Source: Bacteroidaceae bacterium (GTDB lineage Bacteria; Bacteroidota; Bacteroidia; Bacteroidales; Bacteroidaceae). From it: DNA of 64,000 bases. Positions 56,485 to 64,000 of this stretch are shown here, piece after piece (position 1 is the stretch's first letter; every line of letters starts with the position of its first letter). The stretch is taken from NCBI GenBank assembly GCA_017461345.1, contig JAFTYP010000011.1, positions 62,001 to 126,000 of the forward strand, given 5' to 3'. The translations under genes were made by a program, and so were the position numbers. The notes under the pieces were generated by a model. It was not told where the DNA came from, searched no databases, and saw nothing but the letters and a program-made list of their open reading frames with translations.

Positions 56485-57110
56485 CACTCGACGAGTACAT
56501 CCTTCAACACATTGACGCCGAAGGCGACTACCTGCACAACCTCTGGCGCGACACACAACTGCGCCTCTCCTACGGACAAATGGCCAGCGGACACCTCCAG
56601 GGACGCCTCCTGAAGATGCTCGTCCAAATGATAAAACCGCTGAAGGTGCTCGAATTGGGCACTTTCAGCGGTTATGCCACCCTCTCCATGGCAGAGGGAT
56701 TGCCCGAAGGCGCAGAGATTCACACCTTCGAAGTGTTCGACGAGAACGAAGACTTCTTGCGAGAATGGTTCGAAGCAAGTGCCTACAAAGACAAAATACA
56801 TCTCCACATCGGCGATGCACTGCAACTCCTTCCCCAAATGAAAGAGCAGTGGGACCTCGCTTTCGTCGACGCCGACAAGCGGGAATATGTAGCATACTAC
56901 GAAATGCTGCTGCCCATGATGCGTCCGGGAGGTTATATCATTGCCGACAATACTTTGTGGTATGGCCGAGTCCTGGAAGAGGCAAGGGAAAGCGATCTGC
57001 AGACAAGAGGCGTGCAAGCCTTCAACGACCTTGTCGCCTCAGACAGCCGTGTGGAGAAAGTAATCCTGCCCCTGCGCGACGGACTTACCCTCATCAGAGT
57101 AAAGACATAA
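56481..57110 (+). CDS. SAM-dependent O-methyltransferase (family 3)
   Basis: A 209-residue class I methyltransferase of the caffeoyl-CoA/catechol type. The SAM motif is VLELGTFSGYATLSMAEGLP; the metal-site region is LAFVDADKREYVAYYEMLLPMMRPGGYIIADNTLWYG. ATG 56481 overlaps the aroQ stop. The methyl acceptor is unknown; pairing with aroQ is common in Bacteroidales but does not prove an aromatic substrate. Confidence 0.93.
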   Translation: MTLDEYILQHIDAEGDYLHNLWRDTQLRLSYGQMASGHLQGRLLKMLVQMIKPLKVLELGTFSGYATLSMAEGLPEGAEIHTFEVFDENEDFLREWFEASAYKDKIHLHIGDALQLLPQMKEQWDLAFVDADKREYVAYYEMLLPMMRPGGYIIADNTLWYGRVLEEARESDLQTRGVQAFNDLVASDSRVEKVILPLRDGLTLIRVKT

Positions 57111-57176
57111 ACCCTGTGCCCAGCAAGAAATGCGAGCCTCCTGTTCGCCAAACATACATATATATAATGTAATCCC

Positions 57177-59681
57177 ATGAAAAAAACATTTCTGACCCCA
57201 ATCATCTTCCTCCTGACAGCCTTTAGCGCAAATGCTGACGAATGGAAACCCGGACATTGGCCAATGCTGAAACACTACGACCAAAACCACCTCTTCCAAA
57301 TCGCCCTGCCTTTGGGCGGCATCGGCACAGGGCAAGTCTCCCTTGGAGGACGCGGAGAATTGCGCGACTGGGAAATCATGAACATTCCAGCCAAAGGCTT
57401 CAGCACGGTTTACACCGGCAGCAGCAACGCACCCTTCTTTGCCATCTATGCCAAACCCGACGGACAGGCAGCCGTCACAACACTGCTCGAAGGACCACTC
57501 TACACACACGAGTATCTCAGAGACGGCGGTGGAGAAGCAGTCAACCATCACGGCTTCCCGCGCTTTAGCGAAGCATCATTCGATGCCGCTTACCCCTTCG
57601 GACAAGTCAACCTCTCAGACAAAAGACTGCCCGTAAAGGTTCGCATCAAAGGCTTCAACCCACTCATCCCCGCCGCAACCGACGACAGCAGTTTGCCCAT
57701 AGCAGTCCTGGCATACGAAGTTACCAATACCACAACAGCCCCAATGGACGTCGCAGTATGCGGAACAATGCGCAACTTCATCGGTCGAGATGGCAGAAAC
57801 TACTCCTTTGCCGGTTGCAAAAACAACAAAAACATCTTCAGAAAAACAGACGCATTAACCGGAATATACTTCTATTCGGACAGCGTGAAACACAACGACC
57901 CCGCATGGGGCACAATGGCTCTCGTTACAACAAGCAGCGAAGGAGTAACCTATCGCACTTGCTCCAAACCAAACAAATGGCAAAATGCCATATTGAACTT
58001 CTGGGACGACTTCAGCGAAGACGGCAGTCTTACAGAGAAAGCCTGGCCTCTCGAAGTTGACCCGATGGCATCCTTGGCTGTCAAGAAACACATCGCCCCA
58101 GGAAAAACCGAAACATTCGTCTTCTTCCTCACATGGAACTTCCCCAACAGAAAAGCATGGTCGGAAACAATCGTCGGAAACTATTACAGCACACTCTATG
58201 CCGATGCATGGGATGCAGCACAGAAAATCATTCCGCAAATGCCTCGTCTCGAAAAGGAAACATGCCTCTTTGTCAATTCTTTCCTCGAAAGTTCCTATCC
58301 AGAAGAAATCAAAGAGTCGGCACTCTTCAATCTCTCTGTCTTGCGTTCGCAGACCGTCTTCCGCATCCCTTCCGGACATCTCATGGGATGGGAAGGCGTA
58401 TGGAACCGTTCCGGCTCGTGCAAAGGCTCGTGTACACACGTCTGGAACTACGAAGTGTCAACACCTTTCCTCTTTGGCGACTTGGCCTGCACCATGCGTG
58501 ACGTTGAGTTTAACTATGCAACAAAAGACAATGGCCTGATGAACTTCCGCGCCGATTTGCCACTCTCCGAAGCCGCCAAACGCAGTTGGCCTGCTGCCGA
58601 CGGACAGATGGGCTGCATCATGAAGATGTATCGCGAATGGCAATTGTCAGGCGACAACAAGTTCCTCGCAGATAATTGGGAACAAGTTAAGAAAGTCCTC
58701 TCGTATGCATGGCTTGCAGACAACGGCATTGACGGCAAAGGTAGTTGGGATGCAAATCAGGATGGTGTGATGGAAGGCTCACAGCACAACACGATGGACG
58801 TGAACTATTTTGGCCCCAACCCTCAGATGGGCTTCTGGTATATGGGCGCTCTTCGTGCAGCAGAAGAGATGGCAAAGGCAATGAAGGATAAAGCATTTGC
58901 CAAGAAATGCCGTTCGCTTTTCGAAAAAGGAAGTGCCTGGATGGACGCCAACCTCTTTAACGGCGAATATTACGAACATAAAATAACCGATCCAAATACA
59001 TTTGCCTTCCTCGATATGGATAATCCCGACGCAAAGGTTCCTGACTTCCAACTCGGGCGAGGCTGCCTCGTAGACCAACTTGTCGGACAATACATGGCAC
59101 ACATCTGTGGTTTAGGTTATTTGGGAAACAAAGAGCATATCCGTACTACGTTACGGAGCATCATGAAGTACAACTGGCTTGATGACTTTGGCTTGCACTT
59201 CAACAATATGCGTACGTTTGTTTATGCAGGTGAATCGGGATTAGTTATGGGCTCATGGCCAAAGGGACGTCTTAACGTTCCATTCCCTTATTTTGCCGAA
59301 GCGATGACGGGTTTTGAGTACACAGCAGCAGTTGGCATGCTTTATGAGGGTATGGAAGAAGATGGTTTGAAGTGCATCCGTGCCATTCGCGACCGCTTCG
59401 ATGGTGCGAAACGCAATCCTTTCAGCGAGCCCGAGTGTGGTCATCACTATTCACGTGCCATGGCAGCATGGGCAGGTGTTCTTGCCATGAGCGGCTTCCA
59501 CTATTCTGCTGTAAAAGAAAATATGGCCTTTACCGACAGACCTGGCCGTTATTTCTGGAGCACAGGTTATGCCTGGGGATTGCGTGAGGTGAAGGAAGAT
59601 GGTACAGCCGACATTGAAGTTCTGTACGGCGAATTGCCAATAAAGACATTAACCATAGGAAAAAAGACAATAAAATTATGA
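57177..59681 (+). CDS. Secreted GH116 beta-glucosidase-like enzyme
   Basis: An 834-residue protein with a signal peptide (MKKTFLTPIIFLLTAFSANA). The N-terminal beta-domain begins LPLGGIGTGQVSLGGRGELRDWEI, as in bile-acid beta-glucosidase (GBA2) relatives. The C-terminal (alpha/alpha)6 domain has WNRSGSCKGSCTHVWNYE, the acid-bearing block GVMEGSQHNTMDVNYFGP, and NPFSEPECGHHYSRAMA. GH116 enzymes are retaining beta-glucosidases or beta-xylosidases. It starts an operon with a GH78 rhamnosidase, suggesting removal of Glc-Rha units from plant glycosides. Base composition switches within this gene from A+C-rich to G+T-rich. Confidence 0.92.
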   Translation: MKKTFLTPIIFLLTAFSANADEWKPGHWPMLKHYDQNHLFQIALPLGGIGTGQVSLGGRGELRDWEIMNIPAKGFSTVYTGSSNAPFFAIYAKPDGQAAVTTLLEGPLYTHEYLRDGGGEAVNHHGFPRFSEASFDAAYPFGQVNLSDKRLPVKVRIKGFNPLIPAATDDSSLPIAVLAYEVTNTTTAPMDVAVCGTMRNFIGRDGRNYSFAGCKNNKNIFRKTDALTGIYFYSDSVKHNDPAWGTMALVTTSSEGVTYRTCSKPNKWQNAILNFWDDFSEDGSLTEKAWPLEVDPMASLAVKKHIAPGKTETFVFFLTWNFPNRKAWSETIVGNYYSTLYADAWDAAQKIIPQMPRLEKETCLFVNSFLESSYPEEIKESALFNLSVLRSQTVFRIPSGHLMGWEGVWNRSGSCKGSCTHVWNYEVSTPFLFGDLACTMRDVEFNYATKDNGLMNFRADLPLSEAAKRSWPAADGQMGCIMKMYREWQLSGDNKFLADNWEQVKKVLSYAWLADNGIDGKGSWDANQDGVMEGSQHNTMDVNYFGPNPQMGFWYMGALRAAEEMAKAMKDKAFAKKCRSLFEKGSAWMDANLFNGEYYEHKITDPNTFAFLDMDNPDAKVPDFQLGRGCLVDQLVGQYMAHICGLGYLGNKEHIRTTLRSIMKYNWLDDFGLHFNNMRTFVYAGESGLVMGSWPKGRLNVPFPYFAEAMTGFEYTAAVGMLYEGMEEDGLKCIRAIRDRFDGAKRNPFSEPECGHHYSRAMAAWAGVLAMSGFHYSAVKENMAFTDRPGRYFWSTGYAWGLREVKEDGTADIEVLYGELPIKTLTIGKKTIKL

Positions 59682-62209
59682 AGTACGTTCTTTCCCTTCT
59701 TTTGTTTGTGTCGATGATCGCTCAGGCACAGACAAATTTGAGAGTAAATTACTTGGAAAAACCTCTTGGCATAGACGACCCCAATCCACGTTTCAGTTGG
59801 AGTCTGACACAGGATAAAACTCCTCTTCTCATTATAGTCAAGGACAGCAAGGGACAAGTCGTCTTCAAGCATAATACAGCGGCAGGTACAGTGCTTGTCA
59901 ACTATGACGGTGAACCTTTGCAGCCTTTCACGACTTATACTGTTCAGGTTGGCGAGGCGCAGACTACATTCGAGACGGGCATGATGGGCGAAAGTCATTG
60001 GCAAGGTTCTTGGGTGTGCGACAGCCGCGACCGTGAACTTAGGTCTGCCCCGTATTTTCGTAAGACATTCTCCTTGAGCAAACCCGTGAAAACAGCACGA
60101 GCGTACATCGCCTGCGGCGGACTTTTTGAGTTGACCGTCAATGGTAAACCAGCCTCCGCAGACTTCCTTCAGCCTGTCTATACACGCTATGACCGTCGCA
60201 CAATGTATCTCACGTTCGATGTTACTTCTCTGCTTGTTTCGGGAAGGAATGCGTTGGGCGTTGTACTTGGGAACGGTTGGTACAACTATCAGCCAAAGGC
60301 AGCGTGGGACTTTGACCAGGCTCCTTGGCGCAGTCGTCCGAAGTTCTGTATGGACTTGCGCATTACATATGCCGACGGCACGACGGAAGTCATCCCGACC
60401 GACCAGACGTGGCTTACGGCAGGAGGTGCTCTTACATTTAATAATATATATGTGGGCGAGCACTATGACTTCCGCAAGGCAACGGCATGGGACGTTGCAT
60501 CGTTCGACGACAAGGGCTGGCGTAAGGTTTCTCTCACAAATGCTCCTGCCGCACATATTGTTTCGCAACAGATGACACCCATCAGGAAAATCAAGATCGA
60601 AGAAATAAGTGCGGAAAATGTCAAGCGATTGAACGATTCTACTTATGTCTTCGACTTCGGGCAGAATATGGCGGGTATTACAGAATTTGCTGTGCAAGGA
60701 GAACGCGACACGGAGGTGCGCATTGCTCACGGCGAACGTCTTGCTCCTGACGGACATGTTCATATGGGAAACATCAACAAGTTTTACGGCGGGGACAAAG
60801 TGAAGGAACCTTTTGGTACAGACATCTATTGGCTCAGCGGAGGTAATGATCGCTATGCTTCGACATTCTCTTATAAGGGTTTCCGCTATGCAGAGGTAAA
60901 GTCATCGAAGCCAATCGATCTCACTGCCGAAAGCCTTACTGCTTGGCGCACTAATACGGATATGACGCCTGTGGGCAGCATTAGTTCGTCCAACCCTCTG
61001 CTCGGTAAGATTATGGATGCTACGCGTGCAGCCTATCTCTCGAACTTTGTGGGTTATCCCACAGACTGTCCGCATCGTGAGAAGAACGGCTGGACAGGCG
61101 ACGCGCATCTTGCCATAGAGATGGCACTCTATAATTTCGATGCGATTACTGCCTACGAGCAATGGATGACTGCTCATCGCGACGAGCAACAGCCTAATGG
61201 TATGCTTCCCAACATCATCCCAACGAGCGGCTGGGGCTACGACTTCCTCATTGGCATTGATTGGGTATCGACGACTGCCATTATTCCCTGGCAACTCTAT
61301 ATGTTCTATGGCGATGAGCGTCCGCTTCGTGACAATTACAATGCCATCCGGCGTTTGGTCGACTTTGTGGAGCGCGGGAGCAATGGTCATATCACGTCGT
61401 GGGGACTGGGCGACTGGATTCCTGTAAAGACACAATCCGACCGTGACTTCTGTGCTACGGTTTATTTCCATGTCAATGCGCTCATCTTGAGCAAGGCGGC
61501 AAAGTTGTTCGGCAAGTTGGACGATGCTAAGAAGTATGAGCAACTGGCCAATGATATCCGTCAGGCGCTGAACGACAAGTATTTCAACAAGGAGAAGTGC
61601 ATCTATGCCCGTGGTTCGCAGACGGAGTTGAGCATGGCTCTCTACTGGGGAATCGTTTCCGACGAGTATAGGCAGGAAGTGGCAAAGCATCTTGCAGAAG
61701 ATGTTGTATCGAAGGATTATCATCTTGATGTTGGTGTTCATGGATGCAAGGCTTTGCTGTGTGCCTTGAGCGAGAACGGCTATGCTGATGTTGCTTATCG
61801 TGTGGCGGTGCAGGACACTTATCCTTCTTGGGGTGCTTGGATAGCACAACTTGGTGCCACGACGCTTCGAGAGAACTGGACGTTTGACAACAACGACTCG
61901 GACAACCATATTATGTATGGTGAGATAGGGGCATGGCCATATAAGGGATTGGGTGGCATCTATCCCGATGAGCGGCAGCCTGGCTTCCGCCACATCATTT
62001 TGCGACCTAATTTTGTTGATGGGTTGGAGCGTTTCGAGGCTTCCCACACTTCTCCTTATGGGGAAATCCGCAGTGCATGGAGCCGTAAGGGCCGCCGTGT
62101 CACATACGATGTGAGCATTCCTCTGGGCAGCACTGCTACGTGGACAAGTCCCGATGGCACGAGACATGAGTTGACGGCCGGCACGCATCAATTCAAGGTA
62201 AAACTCTGA
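59678..62209 (+). CDS. Secreted GH78 alpha-L-rhamnosidase
   Basis: An 843-residue inverting rhamnosidase. Signal peptide MKYVLSLLLFVSMIAQAQ, then the usual N-terminal modules (NLRVNYLEKPLGIDDPNPRFSW; SLSKPVKTARAYIACGGLFELTVNG) and the catalytic (alpha/alpha)6 barrel with TDCPHREKNGWTGDAHLAIEMALYNFD, which carries the general acid. The C-terminal beta-domain ends the protein. ATG 59678 overlaps the GH116 stop. It releases L-rhamnose from flavonoid glycosides or pectic side chains. Confidence 0.95.
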   Translation: MKYVLSLLLFVSMIAQAQTNLRVNYLEKPLGIDDPNPRFSWSLTQDKTPLLIIVKDSKGQVVFKHNTAAGTVLVNYDGEPLQPFTTYTVQVGEAQTTFETGMMGESHWQGSWVCDSRDRELRSAPYFRKTFSLSKPVKTARAYIACGGLFELTVNGKPASADFLQPVYTRYDRRTMYLTFDVTSLLVSGRNALGVVLGNGWYNYQPKAAWDFDQAPWRSRPKFCMDLRITYADGTTEVIPTDQTWLTAGGALTFNNIYVGEHYDFRKATAWDVASFDDKGWRKVSLTNAPAAHIVSQQMTPIRKIKIEEISAENVKRLNDSTYVFDFGQNMAGITEFAVQGERDTEVRIAHGERLAPDGHVHMGNINKFYGGDKVKEPFGTDIYWLSGGNDRYASTFSYKGFRYAEVKSSKPIDLTAESLTAWRTNTDMTPVGSISSSNPLLGKIMDATRAAYLSNFVGYPTDCPHREKNGWTGDAHLAIEMALYNFDAITAYEQWMTAHRDEQQPNGMLPNIIPTSGWGYDFLIGIDWVSTTAIIPWQLYMFYGDERPLRDNYNAIRRLVDFVERGSNGHITSWGLGDWIPVKTQSDRDFCATVYFHVNALILSKAAKLFGKLDDAKKYEQLANDIRQALNDKYFNKEKCIYARGSQTELSMALYWGIVSDEYRQEVAKHLAEDVVSKDYHLDVGVHGCKALLCALSENGYADVAYRVAVQDTYPSWGAWIAQLGATTLRENWTFDNNDSDNHIMYGEIGAWPYKGLGGIYPDERQPGFRHIILRPNFVDGLERFEASHTSPYGEIRSAWSRKGRRVTYDVSIPLGSTATWTSPDGTRHELTAGTHQFKVKL

Positions 62210-62212
62210 ACT

Positions 62213-62764
62213 ATGAATTACAAGTTATTGGCTTTGCTGTTCCTTCTCGCTTGTTGCGGTTCTGCGCCGAGGGAGACACAGGAGCAGGGTGCAGGAGGTT
62301 CGGGCTGGGAAGAGGTCCTTGCCGAACAGATGCCGCTTTTGGGGCATCGGAATTGGATTGTTGTTACGGATATGGCTTATCCTTTGCAGACGAATCAGGG
62401 CATTACTACGCTTTTTGCCGATGCTCCTTATGCGGATGTGATTGCTCGGGTGAAGTCGATGATCGACGAGGCTCCTCATGTGTTTGCCCATATTTATCAG
62501 GACAGTGAGCAGGGTAGGCTCAGCGAGGACCTTGTGCCCGGCTGGGATGACTATAGGGCTTCTGTGTCGAAGGTGCTTGGCAAGGACGAGGTGAAGTCTG
62601 TGCCGCATGAGGAACTCATCCGTCGTCTTGATGAGGTGAGCAGCCTTTGCCGTGTTATTGTCATCAAGACTCCGCTGACGCTTCCTTATACTTCTACGTT
62701 CTTCGAACTGGATTGTGGTTACTGGGACAGTGTTCGGGAGGAGGCGATAAGAAGGGCGGATTAG
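62213..62764 (+). CDS. RbsD/FucU-like lipoprotein (possible sugar mutarotase)
   Basis: A 183-residue protein. MNYKLLALLFLLAC with Cys14 is a lipobox. The mature part resembles RbsD/FucU pyranase-mutarotases: PLLGHRNWIVVTDMAYP matches their LGHGDxxVIADAxxP signature (His45, Asp53), and RVIVIKTPLTLPYTSTFFEL matches the C-terminal strand with TPY (Tyr159). Known family members are cytosolic and decameric; this one is exported. It begins three bases after the GH78 stop, so it could speed anomer conversion of rhamnose released by that enzyme. Similarity is from motifs only. Confidence 0.75.
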   Translation: MNYKLLALLFLLACCGSAPRETQEQGAGGSGWEEVLAEQMPLLGHRNWIVVTDMAYPLQTNQGITTLFADAPYADVIARVKSMIDEAPHVFAHIYQDSEQGRLSEDLVPGWDDYRASVSKVLGKDEVKSVPHEELIRRLDEVSSLCRVIVIKTPLTLPYTSTFFELDCGYWDSVREEAIRRAD

Positions 62765-62781
62765 GTCTTTTGTGCTTTTAC

Positions 62782-62813
62782 AGAGGAGCCAAAGGTTATT
62801 TTGCCTTTGGCTC
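62782..62813 (+). terminator. Hairpin terminator between convergent operons
   Basis: GAGCCAAAGG (62786-62795) pairs perfectly with CCTTTGGCTC (62804-62813) and TATTTTTA follows on the plus strand. Its right arm overlaps the last codons of the minus-strand lipoprotein gene. Confidence 0.75.
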
Positions 62814-63023
62814 TTCTGCTATTTTTACTGGTGGTGCGCCGTAGAGGGGTACTGCTTCTTCTGTGGCTTGTTTTCTTTCCACCACTCCCGGTGGTGGTCC
62901 GTAGAGCAGCATCATGCTGTCTTCTTTCTGCACTTTTTTTGTTGTTTTGCAGGCAGTGAAGCCGAGAAGGGTTATGATGGAGCCCAGTATGATGCGCCAG
63001 AGGGAATGGATTTTCTTTGTCAT
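62796..63023 (-). CDS. Small YGxPP-repeat lipoprotein paired with a radical SAM enzyme
   Basis: A 75-residue protein. A basic start and hydrophobic stretch end in the lipobox GFTAC with Cys25, followed by KTTKK. The mature 50 residues carry two similar blocks exactly 20 residues apart, YGPPP at 41-45 and YGAPP at 61-65. It starts one base after the stop of the radical SAM/SPASM gene. This arrangement matches my memory of the uncharacterised Bacteroidota rSAM/lipoprotein pairs (TIGR04133/TIGR04134), so the lipoprotein may be the substrate for modification. No modification is known to me. Confidence 0.8.
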   Translation of the reverse strand: MTKKIHSLWRIILGSIITLLGFTACKTTKKVQKEDSMMLLYGPPPGVVERKQATEEAVPLYGAPPVKIAEEPKAK

Positions 63024-63024
63024 T

Positions 63025-64000
63025 TTATCGGTTACTGTTTGGGGTTTCGTTTGATGGGGGGAGCGATGTGTGGGCTTCTTCCATTTTCTTCAGGTTGCAG
63101 AGCAGCAGTTTTCCGTTGTTGTCTCTGAGGTGCATGCCTCCGCCTTCGCAGTAGCGCCAGTATCTGCAATCTTTGCAGAGGTCGGTTTTCATCCAGTTGT
63201 GGTTGCGGTGTGGCAGGAAGCGTTGTTCCCAGACTTGCATGAAGTTGTCTTTGTAGATGTTGCCTTGTTGGTAGTTATGGCGGATGCTTGTGCAGGCGCT
63301 GATGCTCCCGTCGACGAGGACGGAGGCCACAGTGATGCCGGCTGTGCAGCGGAACATCCAGTCGCGCACGTCGCCTTCGTATGGTCCGAGGAAGCCTTCG
63401 CAGCCGTAGGAGGTGTGTATGTTGCCTTCTTTGCGAGTCTGTCGGATGAAGTCGAGCAGGCCTCGGAGTTGTTCTGCTGTGAGTTGCAGGTCTTTGTCTT
63501 GTGCGCCTCTGCCGACGGGGAAGATGGTTGTGAGCCGCCAGTCTGCGACGCCTTTGCCGATGAGGTAGTCGCGCAGTTGTGGCAGGGTGTTGTAGTTGTG
63601 CTGGTGTACGCAGGTCATGACGTCGTAGACGAGCGACGGGTCGTGTGCAATCATGTCGATTGCCTGGCTTGCCATGCGGAAGCAGTCGGGGTGTCGGCGC
63701 AGCCAGGTGTGTTGTTCCTCCAGTCCATCGAGGCTGATGGTTATGGAGCAGAGTCCGGCGTGCTTGAGTTTGCGGAGCATTTCGGGTGTGAGCAGGAGTC
63801 CGTTTGTCACCATTCCCCACGGGAATCCGCGCGAGGAGATGCCTTGTGCGCACTCCACGATGTCTTCCCGGACCAGTGGTTCTCCGCCGCCGAGTATGAC
63901 GAACACTTCGCCGGGGTTGCGTTTCTGGGCGATGTTGTCCAGCACTCGGAAGAAGTCCTCGCGAGGCATATCGGGCGTGAGGGCAGCCTGCCGGCAGTCG
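63025..64000 (-). CDS. Radical SAM/SPASM enzyme of the rSAM-lipoprotein pair (N-terminus off the right edge)
   Basis: About 325 residues are visible; the N-terminal CxxxCxxC cluster lies outside the window and the frame is open to 64000. Radical SAM features present are FVILGGGEPLVREDI, WGMVTNGLLLTPEML and SITISLDGLEEQHTWLRRHP. The C-terminal SPASM region has cysteines in SYGCEGFLG, DWMFRCTAGITVASVLVDGSISACTS and MKTDLCKDCRYWRYCEGGGMHL, which would bind auxiliary [4Fe-4S] clusters as in peptide-modifying enzymes. It probably modifies the YGxPP lipoprotein encoded one base downstream. Confidence 0.88.
   Translation of the reverse strand, partial: DCRQAALTPDMPREDFFRVLDNIAQKRNPGEVFVILGGGEPLVREDIVECAQGISSRGFPWGMVTNGLLLTPEMLRKLKHAGLCSITISLDGLEEQHTWLRRHPDCFRMASQAIDMIAHDPSLVYDVMTCVHQHNYNTLPQLRDYLIGKGVADWRLTTIFPVGRGAQDKDLQLTAEQLRGLLDFIRQTRKEGNIHTSYGCEGFLGPYEGDVRDWMFRCTAGITVASVLVDGSISACTSIRHNYQQGNIYKDNFMQVWEQRFLPHRNHNWMKTDLCKDCRYWRYCEGGGMHLRDNNGKLLLCNLKKMEEAHTSLPPSNETPNSNR

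Overview
This window is ordinary Bacteroidota chromosome, most likely from a Bacteroidales species close to Prevotellaceae. Evidence: promoters of the TAnnTTTG type with TTTG about 19 bases upstream, almost no Shine-Dalgarno sites, fused SecDF, outer-membrane and lipoprotein genes of Bacteroidales type, C-terminal tails resembling type IX secretion signals, GH92/GH78/GH116 glycosidases, and many ATGA start/stop overlaps. I count 51 protein genes and no rRNA, tRNA or CRISPR array.

Layout. 1-5 kb: start of a secreted GH2 enzyme (runs off the left edge), birA-pyrH, an AT-rich Mrr-type endonuclease gene that looks acquired, and a solitary HU-like gene. 5-9 kb (minus): three surface-glycan glycosyltransferases followed by rnhB. 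9-15.7 kb (minus): cysE, an RlmL-type methyltransferase, an S9 peptidase, purD and a membrane protein as one tight run. 16-24 kb: a secreted sialate-esterase-like protein, secDF, a membrane-anchored EEP-family protein with a rhomboid protease, and hup. 24.5-25.6 kb: an HU-like / lysozyme-like / 33-residue 'smalltalk' cassette. 25.7-34.6 kb (minus): cell-envelope proteins, including a 1149-residue coiled-coil lipoprotein next to an OmpA-type protein, then a CPBP protease. 34.6-40 kb: a GH92 mannosidase, then a Tat-lipoprotein aldo/keto reductase paired with a membrane polyferredoxin. 40.3-49.7 kb (plus): guaB, two SurA-like chaperones, an OstA-like protein, a small membrane protein, mutL, trpS. 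49.9-54.7 kb (minus): an Lrp-type regulator, a C26-M19 peptidase fusion, an M28/glutaminyl-cyclase lipoprotein, sufE, dusB. 55-57 kb: xerD, aroQ, an O-methyltransferase. 57-62.8 kb: a GH116-GH78-RbsD-like lipoprotein operon for glucoside/rhamnoside breakdown. 62.8-64 kb (minus): a small YGxPP-repeat lipoprotein paired with a radical SAM/SPASM enzyme that runs off the right edge.

The most unusual feature is not a gene. Six intergenic sites (8.9, 24.3, 34.0, 40.15, 49.87 and 54.9 kb) carry short arrays of a palindromic unit built on AATGGTTAACCATT, with successive cores exactly 22 bases apart. A diverged 22-base array lies at 16.0 kb and a different palindromic 22-base array at 4.44-4.52 kb. 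The plus strand is G+T-rich to the left of most of these sites and A+C-rich to the right, whichever way the genes point, and switches back about midway between arrays, often inside a gene. This suggests an array-centred, strand-asymmetric process that I cannot match to a known system.
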